Origin: an uncultured Bacteroidales bacterium | GTDB taxonomy: Bacteria > Bacteroidota > Bacteroidia > Bacteroidales > UBA932 | Assembly (NCBI GenBank): GCA_900544815.1 | Contig: UQWT01000012.1 | Location: 1-42,956 of the forward strand | DNA: 42,956 nt | Reading direction: 5' to 3' | In this document: positions 34,609 through 41,147 of the stretch, one piece after another | How positions within the stretch are numbered: the stretch's first letter is position 1 | Layout: each line of letters starts with the position of its first letter | Notes under the pieces: generated by a model | What the model was told of the DNA's origin: nothing | The model's input: only the letters and a program-made list of their open reading frames with translations | Database searches by the model: none | Position numbers and translations under genes: made by a program

Positions 34609-34777
34609 GGCTTTGGCTTTAGCTCAGCTTTGGCTTAAGCTCTTTCTTTACCCTCTAAACTATAAACCTTCAATCAGCCAATGCTAACGCCAAAGCCTTC
34701 TATACACTATAAACTCTCAACTTTAAACTAATCTCCCGGTTGAGTGTTAAGAGAGAAAAGCAGAATAAATTTACATT

Positions 34778-36022
34778 ATGAGACCGAACATGAAAATCAA
34801 TTTGAACATCCAAAGACTTATCCTATCTGCCATTATGCTGTTGCTCCTCTTCATCACAGATAGTAATACAGTATTAGCCTGTACAGGCATATCTTTAATT
34901 GCCAAGGATGGCAGCTATATTCAGGCAAGAACCATTGAATGGGCACATGGAGTACTACCATGCAGCTACGTAATCATACCGCGTGGAGAAAGGTTAACAT
35001 CGCTTACACCAACAGGAAAAACCGGAGCAACCTACTGTGCAAAGTATGGAGTTGTTGGGCTTGCTGTTGTGCAAAAGGAGTTTATAGCAGAGGGAATTAA
35101 TGAAAAGGGATTATCCGCAGGGCTTTTTTTCTTCCCTGCGTATGGCAGTTACAACTCTTATAGCCCCGCGTTAAGGGGTAAAACCGTAGTTGACCTCCAA
35201 TTTGTACAGTGGATTCTAAGCCGGTTCTCCACAATAGATGAGGTACAAGCAGCTGTTGAAGAGATGAGGATAGTAGGGTTAGACCCCGCATCTGTCCTTC
35301 ACTGGAGAATAGGTGAGCCTAACGGCAGACAGGTCGTTTTGGAGATTGTTAACGGCATCCCCCACTTTTACGAGAACCGCATTGGAGTGCTCACAAATGC
35401 CCCGGGATTTGAGTGGCATATAACCAACCTAAGCAACTATGTGAATCTATACCAAGGCGATGCACCAACACAGATGTTAGGCAAGCAGACAGTAAGACCG
35501 CTTGGAGGCAATTCTGGATTTCTTGGAATCCCGGGCGACGCCACCCCGCCATCGAGGTTTGTGCGTGCTGCATTCTACAAAGCGACCGCCCCTGTTAGGG
35601 AGAGGGCTTTTGATGCCGTACAACAGTGTTTCCACATTCTCAACAATTTTGATATTCCTATAGGCATAGAGCTTTCTGCCTCAGAAATTGCCGGTAACCT
35701 CAATAGTTCAAACGGCAGCAATTCAAGCGATAACAATACCGCGCTTGCAGACAGAGCCGGTAAAGCTGCAGACAGAGCCGCTTTAAATGCCGCAGCTGCA
35801 CAGTATGGTGTAAGTACATCAAACATATCGGGTGTTCCAAGCGCAACACAATGGACATCTGCCATAGATCTCACCAACCTAAAAGTATATTATAAGACTG
35901 CTTACAATAACACCATACGTTGCATAGACCTACATTCCATTGATTTCAAGACGGTAAAGTACCAATCTGCACCGTTGGACAAGGAACAGGTTCAGCCTGT
36001 GGAGAATATTGCTATCCACTAA
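34778..36022 (+). CDS. choloylglycine hydrolase family protein (bile salt hydrolase/penicillin V acylase-like)
   Basis: A 414-residue secreted Ntn hydrolase that cleaves linear amide C-N bonds. The signal peptide ends TVLA just before Cys35, which becomes the N-terminal nucleophile (A|CTGISLIAKDG). Other family positions are visible: Arg in IQARTIEW, EGINEKGLSAGLFF, Asn in LTNAPGFEWH and Arg in PSRFVRAAFYKA. Conjugated bile salts or acylated amines are possible substrates; motifs alone do not decide. Residues about 306-356 are a low-complexity Ser/Asn/Ala insert with a duplicated ADRAGKA-like unit, just before the conserved TQWTSAIDLTNLKVYYKT block. Confidence 0.85.
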   Translation: MRPNMKINLNIQRLILSAIMLLLLFITDSNTVLACTGISLIAKDGSYIQARTIEWAHGVLPCSYVIIPRGERLTSLTPTGKTGATYCAKYGVVGLAVVQKEFIAEGINEKGLSAGLFFFPAYGSYNSYSPALRGKTVVDLQFVQWILSRFSTIDEVQAAVEEMRIVGLDPASVLHWRIGEPNGRQVVLEIVNGIPHFYENRIGVLTNAPGFEWHITNLSNYVNLYQGDAPTQMLGKQTVRPLGGNSGFLGIPGDATPPSRFVRAAFYKATAPVRERAFDAVQQCFHILNNFDIPIGIELSASEIAGNLNSSNGSNSSDNNTALADRAGKAADRAALNAAAAQYGVSTSNISGVPSATQWTSAIDLTNLKVYYKTAYNNTIRCIDLHSIDFKTVKYQSAPLDKEQVQPVENIAIH

Positions 36023-36027
36023 TCAAG

Positions 36028-36294
36028 ATTTGTCGGGAAGCAAAAGAGAGTTTTTCAGACGGGAAGTTGGATATGATAGAGGTTGCAAGTCTTGGATGTT
36101 TCTACTCATGCAGGCAGTGCGTTGAGATACTTGGCATCTTTAGTTTTGACTCAGATAAGTTGAAAGCTCTTAAGTTTTTGGCTCCTCGTATTGTTGACCA
36201 AAGGAACAATTATAGCATAATAAAAAGCTTTACTTTCAGTTCGGATCAGGAGAAGGCTGCCGCCATCATACAAGGCTGCGAAGACAACTATTGA
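36028..36294 (+). pseudogene. DUF4476 C-terminal domain remnant
   Basis: The frame reads KESFSDGKLDMIEVAS, then QCVEILGIFSFDSDKLKALK and FLAPRIVDQRNNYSIIKSFTF, the repeated pattern of DUF4476 domains of Bacteroidota. Only about 85 residues remain. The open frame reaches upstream into the 3' end of the bile-salt-hydrolase-like gene (stop at 35941-35943) without an ATG before the domain; the only starts are a TTG at 36067 or the Met at 36073, inside the domain. No signal peptide or upstream half is present, so I read it as a truncated relic; a leaderless small protein is possible. Confidence 0.6.
36031..36040 (+). repeat. TGTCGGGAAG motif, copy 6
   Basis: Exact 10-mer with the fullest flanks (TTTGTCGGGAAGCAAAAG), directly after the bile-salt-hydrolase-like gene. 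Confidence 0.65.
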
Positions 36295-36313
36295 ACGAAC
36301 AGCAGTGTGATGC

Positions 36314-36354
36314 GAGGATATGCGAGGCGAGCGTAACGCAGTAATTGTCCATTT
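36314..36354 (+). repeat. 41-bp direct repeat, copy 1
   Basis: The sequence starting GAGGATATGCGAGGCGAGCG recurs identically at 36438-36478 (124-bp period). A preceding AAGGCT(T)GCGAAGA also recurs, so the duplication is longer than the perfect part. Confidence 0.9.
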
Positions 36355-36367
36355 TCCACTACCTTAT

Positions 36368-36490
36368 TAAAAATTAAATAAATGAGGCAAGTACAAGGCT
36401 TGCGAAGATGAGCATACCGGAGTTTACTTAGGTAAATGAGGATATGCGAGGCGAGCGTAACGCAGTAATTGTCCATTTATTTAATTTTTA
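36368..36490. repeat. 123-bp element bounded by 17-bp inverted repeats and containing repeat copy 2
   Basis: TAAAAATTAAATAAATG (36368-36384) and its exact reverse complement (36474-36490) bound a segment containing the second 41-bp repeat (36438-36478) and a small hairpin GTTTAC-TTAG-GTAAAT. The right inverted repeat includes the priA stop codon. The structure resembles a REP/MITE-like element. With the first 41-bp copy it fills the whole 36295-36487 gap. Confidence 0.75.
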
Positions 36491-38695
36491 GAGGGGATCA
36501 ACATCAAAAATAATGGTACTCCCCCCCCTAACCCCTCTCAAAACATTGGACAACTCTCTCTTTCCCTCCGCTAAGTGATTATTGCGGGCAAATTTAAGAT
36601 AGAAACATTTGATGTATTCCCCTCTAACTTTATCTATTACAGGGGCAAAAGGGCCGGTAAGTTCTGTATACTGTATAGATTTGTTGTTCTCTGTTAAAAT
36701 GTTCTTTACATCTGCGCAAACTATTGCTAACTTCTCCTCGTTTTTATGCCTTATAATAAGCTTGATCATTCGCACAAAAGGGGCAAAACCAAACTCTTTT
36801 CTCTCATTCAAAAGATGAAGCATATAATCTTTAAACTTGCGCCCGTTAATATTGGTACTCTCTCCAAACTCTCTTACAAAAGTCTTGAACACGGGGTGAT
36901 CCGCACAAGAGGTTTGAATTACAAATTTACCTTGCTTTTCGCGTCTGCCGGTTCTGCCCATAATCTGCCTTAGAAGCTGCATGGCTCTCTCGTCTGCTCT
37001 AAAGTCTTCTAACCCAACCATACTTTCGGCCTGCATTACAACTACCATGCTTAGGTGCGGAAAATCAAAACCTTTGCTTACCATCTGAGTTCCAACAAGA
37101 ATTTTTATCTCGCCATTGGTAAAGGCATTAAGTGTATCCTGCTGGTATTTTATGCTTTTTGCGGAATCTGCATCGTATCGGGCAATCCTTACATTAGGAA
37201 ACAATACAGACAACTCCTCCTCAATCTTTTCAGTACCAATTCCGCGATAAATGAAATTGCTGCCGCCACATGCCTCGCATTTATGATTAAACACTTTTGT
37301 ATATTCGCAATGATGGCAGACTAAACTGTTTGTGGCTTTATGGTAGCTTAAATGTACGTTGCAATGAGGGCATACAGGTGAATAGCCGCAATCAAAGCAC
37401 TCTATCTGAGGAGAATAGGAACGTCTGTTTCTAAAGAGCATTATCTGCCCGCCGGACTCTAACTCCCTCTTCATAAGGTTTATGAGCTGCTGGCTGAAAT
37501 TGCCCGCCATCTGCTTTGTCTTACGAGCCTTAAGCGTATCTATGACAGTAATTTTTGGTGAAACAGCCCCATAATAGGTCTCATTAAGTTCTACCAAAGC
37601 ATATTTGTTGGTATACACATTATACAAGGTTTCCAAAGATGGTGTGGCAGAACCCAATATCACCTTAGCCTTATGCAGTTGGGCCAACATCAGCGCAGCA
37701 TCTCTCCCGTTGTAGCGCGGGTTTGGCTCTGTCTGCTTGTAGCTGCTGTCGTGCTCCTCATCAACTATTATAAGCCCTAAATTGTTGTACGGAAGAAAGA
37801 GCGACGACCTTGTTCCCAATACCACAAGAGGTATATTCTCATTTGAGTCACCAGCCCCACCGTATTGCAACAGCTTCCATATAAAATGCTTGTTTGCAGG
37901 TGTTTGCTGCGAATGGTATGTCACAACCCTCTTTCCAAATATATTTTTAAGTCTCATCTGCAGTTGCCTGCTCAGCGAAATCTCGGGCACCATAAACAGT
38001 ACCTGCTTTCCCTGTTTAAGTGTCTCAATGGCAAGATTAATGTAAATCTCTGTCTTTCCGCTGCCGGTAACACCATTCAGCAAAACCGGCTTTCTCCCTA
38101 TTTCACTCTTTATTTTTTTATATGCTATCTCCTGGCTTCCCGACAATATATTCATTTTCAGCTCATCAACAGTTCCGGCCTCGTCAACAAACCTTTGTGG
38201 AGTTTTTTTTGCTTTTACCTCCTCCTGCTTGAAATAGCTGTTTGGATAAGCCGCTTTTAAAATCTCACCCGGAGTACACATATAATATTCGGCAAGTTGC
38301 AACCAAAAAGAGATCTCATTTTTGCCGGCAGGTTGATATGGAAGCAACTCCTTAATCTCCTTATAATCTATTTCAGGCAGTGGCTCTGCAGAATCATCTG
38401 CTTTTGACGGGCCTTCTGCATACTCACTCCTATCATTAGGCTTACACCCTGGCTTTGATAACAACTGCAACTGAGAGTACGGTTTTATATCTGCAATAAC
38501 ACCATTAACAGATTTTCCACCAAAATCAACCTCAACCCAACTGCCTGTAGTGACAGACTGCAAAAATTTGTGAGGAATGATATACGTGGCAGCAGACTTG
38601 TACTTGACAGGCACAATAACATCTGCCGAAAAAATACTTGAATATTCTTTCCGGCCTACCGAGCTGTTGCTCACCTCTATATGCTTATTATCCAT
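36488..38695 (-). CDS. priA: primosomal protein N' (replication restart helicase PriA)
   Basis: A 735-residue superfamily 2 helicase that reloads the replisome at stalled forks. It has an N-terminal 3'-DNA binding domain (FSADVIVPVKYKSAATYIIP), Walker A LLNGVTGSGKTEIY, motif II IIVDEEHDSSYK, and motif III LGSATPSLETLYN. Zinc-binding cysteines are in CFDCGYSPVCPHCNVHL and CHHCEY, then KCEACGG, and the C-terminal helicase motifs are GTQMVSKGFDFPHL and MGRTGRREKQGKFVIQT. The stop codon falls in an inverted repeat. Confidence 0.95.
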   Translation of the reverse strand: MDNKHIEVSNSSVGRKEYSSIFSADVIVPVKYKSAATYIIPHKFLQSVTTGSWVEVDFGGKSVNGVIADIKPYSQLQLLSKPGCKPNDRSEYAEGPSKADDSAEPLPEIDYKEIKELLPYQPAGKNEISFWLQLAEYYMCTPGEILKAAYPNSYFKQEEVKAKKTPQRFVDEAGTVDELKMNILSGSQEIAYKKIKSEIGRKPVLLNGVTGSGKTEIYINLAIETLKQGKQVLFMVPEISLSRQLQMRLKNIFGKRVVTYHSQQTPANKHFIWKLLQYGGAGDSNENIPLVVLGTRSSLFLPYNNLGLIIVDEEHDSSYKQTEPNPRYNGRDAALMLAQLHKAKVILGSATPSLETLYNVYTNKYALVELNETYYGAVSPKITVIDTLKARKTKQMAGNFSQQLINLMKRELESGGQIMLFRNRRSYSPQIECFDCGYSPVCPHCNVHLSYHKATNSLVCHHCEYTKVFNHKCEACGGSNFIYRGIGTEKIEEELSVLFPNVRIARYDADSAKSIKYQQDTLNAFTNGEIKILVGTQMVSKGFDFPHLSMVVVMQAESMVGLEDFRADERAMQLLRQIMGRTGRREKQGKFVIQTSCADHPVFKTFVREFGESTNINGRKFKDYMLHLLNERKEFGFAPFVRMIKLIIRHKNEEKLAIVCADVKNILTENNKSIQYTELTGPFAPVIDKVRGEYIKCFYLKFARNNHLAEGKRELSNVLRGVRGGSTIIFDVDPL
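38136..38145 (-). repeat. TGTCGGGAAG motif, copy 7
   Basis: Exact 10-mer in the sense orientation of priA, followed by CC, read L-S-G-S. This is a different frame from the nucleotidase copy. Confidence 0.6.
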
Positions 38696-38768
38696 ACCTA
38701 TCTATACTTTTTTCTACTGCTTTGGAGTACAAAAATGAAAAAAAAAGATGAAAAATTGGGTAAAAATT

Positions 38769-38798
38769 TTGGTAGTTTAAAAAATATGCCTACATTTG
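38769..38798 (+). promoter_or_regulatory. canonical Bacteroidota promoter for tRNA-Phe
   Basis: TTG (38769-38771), 19 nt, then TACATTTG (38791-38798) fits TTG-N19-TAnnTTTG exactly, 20 nt before the tRNA. It is the best promoter in the window. Confidence 0.75.
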
Positions 38799-38818
38799 CA
38801 GTCCCAAAACGAAACAAC

Positions 38819-38891
38819 GGTGTCATAGCTCAGTTGGTAGAGCAAAGGACTGAAAATCCTTGTGTCCCCGGTTCGATTCCTGGTGACACCA
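38819..38891 (+). tRNA. tRNA-Phe (GAA)
   Basis: The 73-nt cloverleaf has acceptor arms GGTGTCA/TGACACC (7 bp), D-arm GCTC-AGTTGGTAGA-GC type, anticodon stem AAGGA/TCCTT with loop CTGAAAA (anticodon GAA, Phe) and T-loop TTCGATT. The T-stem CCCGG/CCTGG has one C-T mismatch in the middle pair (38869/38881). CCA is not encoded (ACA follows). Terminator and promoter flank it. Confidence 0.93.
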
Positions 38892-38913
38892 CAAAGATCA
38901 CAAAAAGTGAGTC

Positions 38914-38948
38914 AAAAAAAGAGTTGCAGCAACGCAACTCTTTTTTTT
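38914..38948 (+). terminator. terminator of tRNA-Phe
   Basis: GAGTTGC (38921-38927) and GCAACTC (38934-38940) form a 7-bp stem with a 6-nt loop, preceded by seven A and followed by eight T. It lies inside the upstream extension of the PIN reading frame, which argues for a later PIN start. Confidence 0.9.
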
Positions 38949-38960
38949 CATTTGTCATCA

Positions 38961-39449
38961 ATGTTATGGCAGGCATATGGTGCAATTGTGCCGGTATTTG
39001 TCGGGAATAAAAGAAAACCTCTGCTGTGTATTAAGTTAAAAGATAAAATCTATGCTGTCATTGACACAAATGTTATCGTTTCAGCACTAATCTCAAAAAG
39101 CCTTGATTCCAATCCTGTCAAAATATTCCGAGCAATCATGCAGGAACGTATTGTACCGCTGTGTAACAACGAAATTATTAGCGAATACAGAAGTGTACTC
39201 TTAAGGTCAAAGTTCCACCTTACACCGTCACTGATTAATACAGTTCTCAAAGCAATCGTGACAGATGGTCTTGAGTTAGAGAGAACCACAGCAATTGATG
39301 TGGATTTTCCCTATCAAAAAGACATCGTATTCTACGAAATTGCTCTTTCCAAGGAGGACTCCTATCTTGTAACAGGCAACATAAAGCATTTTCCTGCTAA
39401 GAGATTCGTCGTCACCCCGGCAGAAATGGTAAATATTTTAGAATTATAA
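38961..39449 (+). CDS. PIN-domain ribonuclease, putative toxin without visible antitoxin
   Basis: A PIN-family protein of the COG1569 type (putative toxin-antitoxin toxin). The domain starts at about 39050: KIYAVIDTNVIVSALISK (first Asp), CNNEIISEYRSVLLRSKF (Glu), and FYEIALSKEDSYLVTGNIKHFP (Asp). The usual fourth-acid position has Asn in VTGN, which is common in this subgroup. The frame is open from 38862, but that part contains the tRNA terminator, so the first sensible ATG is 38961 (162 aa). Even this adds about 30 unusual residues, so a non-ATG start near 39035 is possible. No antitoxin gene is adjacent. It ends 5 nt before a 54-bp direct repeat. Confidence 0.75.
   Translation: MLWQAYGAIVPVFVGNKRKPLLCIKLKDKIYAVIDTNVIVSALISKSLDSNPVKIFRAIMQERIVPLCNNEIISEYRSVLLRSKFHLTPSLINTVLKAIVTDGLELERTTAIDVDFPYQKDIVFYEIALSKEDSYLVTGNIKHFPAKRFVVTPAEMVNILEL
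38999..39008 (+). repeat. TGTCGGGAAG motif, near copy (TGTCGGGAAT)
   Basis: Nine-of-ten match with the familiar flanks TATT before and AAAAGA after, in the doubtful 5' part of the PIN gene. Confidence 0.45.
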
Positions 39450-39454
39450 ATCAT

Positions 39455-39508
39455 ACGCAGAAAATTACAAGAGTTTTATATTGAAAATCATTGGAATTTT
39501 GTAACTCC
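39455..39508 (+). repeat. left 54-bp direct repeat flanking the AbiE-PP2C operon
   Basis: The 54 bp beginning ACGCAGAAAATTACAAGAG are identical to 42377-42430. About 20 further bases remain similar (both include CCATAATTA) before the copies diverge. It starts 5 nt after the PIN stop and lies 3' of the PP2C gene. The rest of the gap to 39661 shows nothing else. Confidence 0.9.
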
Positions 39509-39661
39509 GTAGAAGAAAACCATAATTAGGCATCTTGACTTCATCACTTCTTCGTGCCATTATATAGTGCACATTGGAAATCAATTAATTATGTAATTTT
39601 ATTGGGTAACTTTGGGTGACACAAGCAAAAAATATCCACCTTTATGCCATGTTTTTTTTAT

Positions 39662-40297
39662 CTATGGATGCAACTGTATGAGAATACAGGATGCGTCATC
39701 TTCCAAATTTTCAAGATGGCTTGGCAATTGCCCTCTTCTTATAACATATGCAATACGATCATTGGATTGATAAAATCCGTCAGTACACAAAAACAAGAAA
39801 TCCATGTCTGATATTTTTGTTTCTCGTATGGAGACTGGATAGCGAAAGCCTTTGCCATTCACACAACGAGTTAGAAAAGTGCAATTATCACTATCCTTCT
39901 GGTGGTCTTCAGTAAGTTGATATATGCCTTCCCCCTTTTTACCGTATAGACGTACGTTTCCCTGCCATGCGTAATATGCTGTATCAACTTTTATATATAA
40001 AACGGTAACTGCTACTCCCATTTTGTAATTAAGAGACTTGCATTTGTCGGCAATTGCAATGTCTGCTTGTTCAAAAGCCTTGGCTAACAACTTTCTTATA
40101 TCCACAGAAGGTTGTTCTGTCAATGTTTCATAAATACTCTTTACAACTATAACTGCCGCCATTTCACCATGTTGTAAACCGCCCATACCATCTGCAAGGA
40201 TAGCGATACAACTCCCGTTTTGTAATTTTTTACACAAGATGAAATCTTGGTTTACATCCCCAGAACCTTTTTGACTACAATATTTTATATCTTCCAT
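39662..40297 (-). CDS. PP2C-family serine/threonine protein phosphatase
   Basis: A 211-residue single-domain PPM/PP2C phosphatase without membrane segment, so probably cytosolic. Metal-binding motifs are complete: GSGDVNQDF (Asp18), AILADGMGGLQHGE (Asp36-Gly37), LCTDGFYQ (Asp173) and EDDASCILI (Asp200/Asp201). The usual GDSR motif is altered to WQGNVRLY. Its ATG lies one base after the stop of the nucleotidyltransferase gene, so it is the third gene of the AbiE-like operon and should be made with it. Its substrate is unknown; the adjacent toxin-like enzyme is the obvious candidate, by inference only. Confidence 0.88.
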   Translation of the reverse strand: MEDIKYCSQKGSGDVNQDFILCKKLQNGSCIAILADGMGGLQHGEMAAVIVVKSIYETLTEQPSVDIRKLLAKAFEQADIAIADKCKSLNYKMGVAVTVLYIKVDTAYYAWQGNVRLYGKKGEGIYQLTEDHQKDSDNCTFLTRCVNGKGFRYPVSIRETKISDMDFLFLCTDGFYQSNDRIAYVIRRGQLPSHLENLEDDASCILIQLHP

Positions 40298-40298
40298 C

Positions 40299-41147
40299 TT
40301 ATTCCCGTTCTTCTGCCGCAGAGTGGAATACGCCTGAAATGACTTGCCATGTCTTTCTTACTTGATCATAATCCATGTCTGATTGTGAATTGAGAATTTG
40401 GCTTATCAAATAGCTTCTCTCCTCCAACTGCAATTCCTCATCTATTCTGTCTGCATAATAGGTAAGTTGATCTTTGGTCAGCAATTTTGCCAAATCATTT
40501 GCCAGCCAGTAGCCGCCAGCTACATATTCGTCAAAGTCGTCCCAGTCATATACTTCCATATACGCTTCTCTATTCAAGTTTGCCATTAGATAGTTGTCCA
40601 AGATGAAGGACATATCTTCTGCATCCTTGTTTGTGGTTAGATGTCTGTCCATCCAAGCATTGAACTTCAGCAGAAACAAGCCATGCAAAGAAGCTATCTT
40701 TACGGTGAATCTGTCATCTATACTTACCGTTATGGCATCCGAAAGCACTTCACCGAAGCCTTTTACAGACATGGCTATCGTTTCTTCTGGAGGCCAATAG
40801 ATATTGTCGTCTTCCTTTGCCACATATCCGTATGGAACAACATCTATTTCGTAGTCACCATAATAGAAGCGTTGGTGCTTTGCCTTGTCCTTTTCAAATC
40901 CATCGGCAATTAGGCTATTCTTTATTTTGTCAAATTTCTGCCAATTTGGAATTGCTATAGCCAAGTCCAAGTCTCTTGTCTTTCTGCGTGATGATGTGTC
41001 AAGCATCTGTTGCATGACAATATCTCTTGCGGTGGCTCCTATGATAAAGAAGTCATGCCCCATCTTACGAAAGCTATCCGTAAGTTTCTCCAACAATTCC
41101 ACAAGAAATGGATTATTGATCTTTTCACTTGAAATCCTTAAGCTCAT
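40299..41147 (-). CDS. AbiEii-like nucleotidyltransferase, putative type IV TA toxin
   Basis: A predicted nucleotidyltransferase (COG4914/AbiEii-like). I start at ATG 41147 (282 aa); the longer frame to 41192 lies wholly in the upstream gene. The DNA polymerase beta-type core is visible: IIGATARDI (G37-D42), the acidic pair KTRDLDLAI (Asp59, Asp61) and the third acid YEIDVVPYG (Asp102). A helical C-terminal half has FLLKFNAWMDRHLTTNKDAEDMSFIL, the usual K...D..D motif. AbiEii/MenT-type toxins transfer nucleotides to tRNA or other targets and stall growth. The start overlaps the AbiEi-like gene by 23 nt; PP2C follows after 1 nt. Confidence 0.82.
   Translation of the reverse strand: MSLRISSEKINNPFLVELLEKLTDSFRKMGHDFFIIGATARDIVMQQMLDTSSRRKTRDLDLAIAIPNWQKFDKIKNSLIADGFEKDKAKHQRFYYGDYEIDVVPYGYVAKEDDNIYWPPEETIAMSVKGFGEVLSDAITVSIDDRFTVKIASLHGLFLLKFNAWMDRHLTTNKDAEDMSFILDNYLMANLNREAYMEVYDWDDFDEYVAGGYWLANDLAKLLTKDQLTYYADRIDEELQLEERSYLISQILNSQSDMDYDQVRKTWQVISGVFHSAAEERE

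Noticed and set aside
36061..36069. GACGGGAAG as a further TGTCGGGAAG copy
   Set aside because: Two mismatches, and the flanks do not fit the extended consensus; not counted.
36288..36476. 62-codon minus-strand frame behind priA
   Set aside because: It consists of the two copies of the 41-bp repeat read in one frame, with no conserved protein features.
38882..39622. GGTGACAC at the tRNA-Phe 3' end and again at 39615-39622 as att sites
   Set aside because: Eight bases are too short and likely enough by chance in under 1 kb; the 54-bp repeats are a far better boundary.
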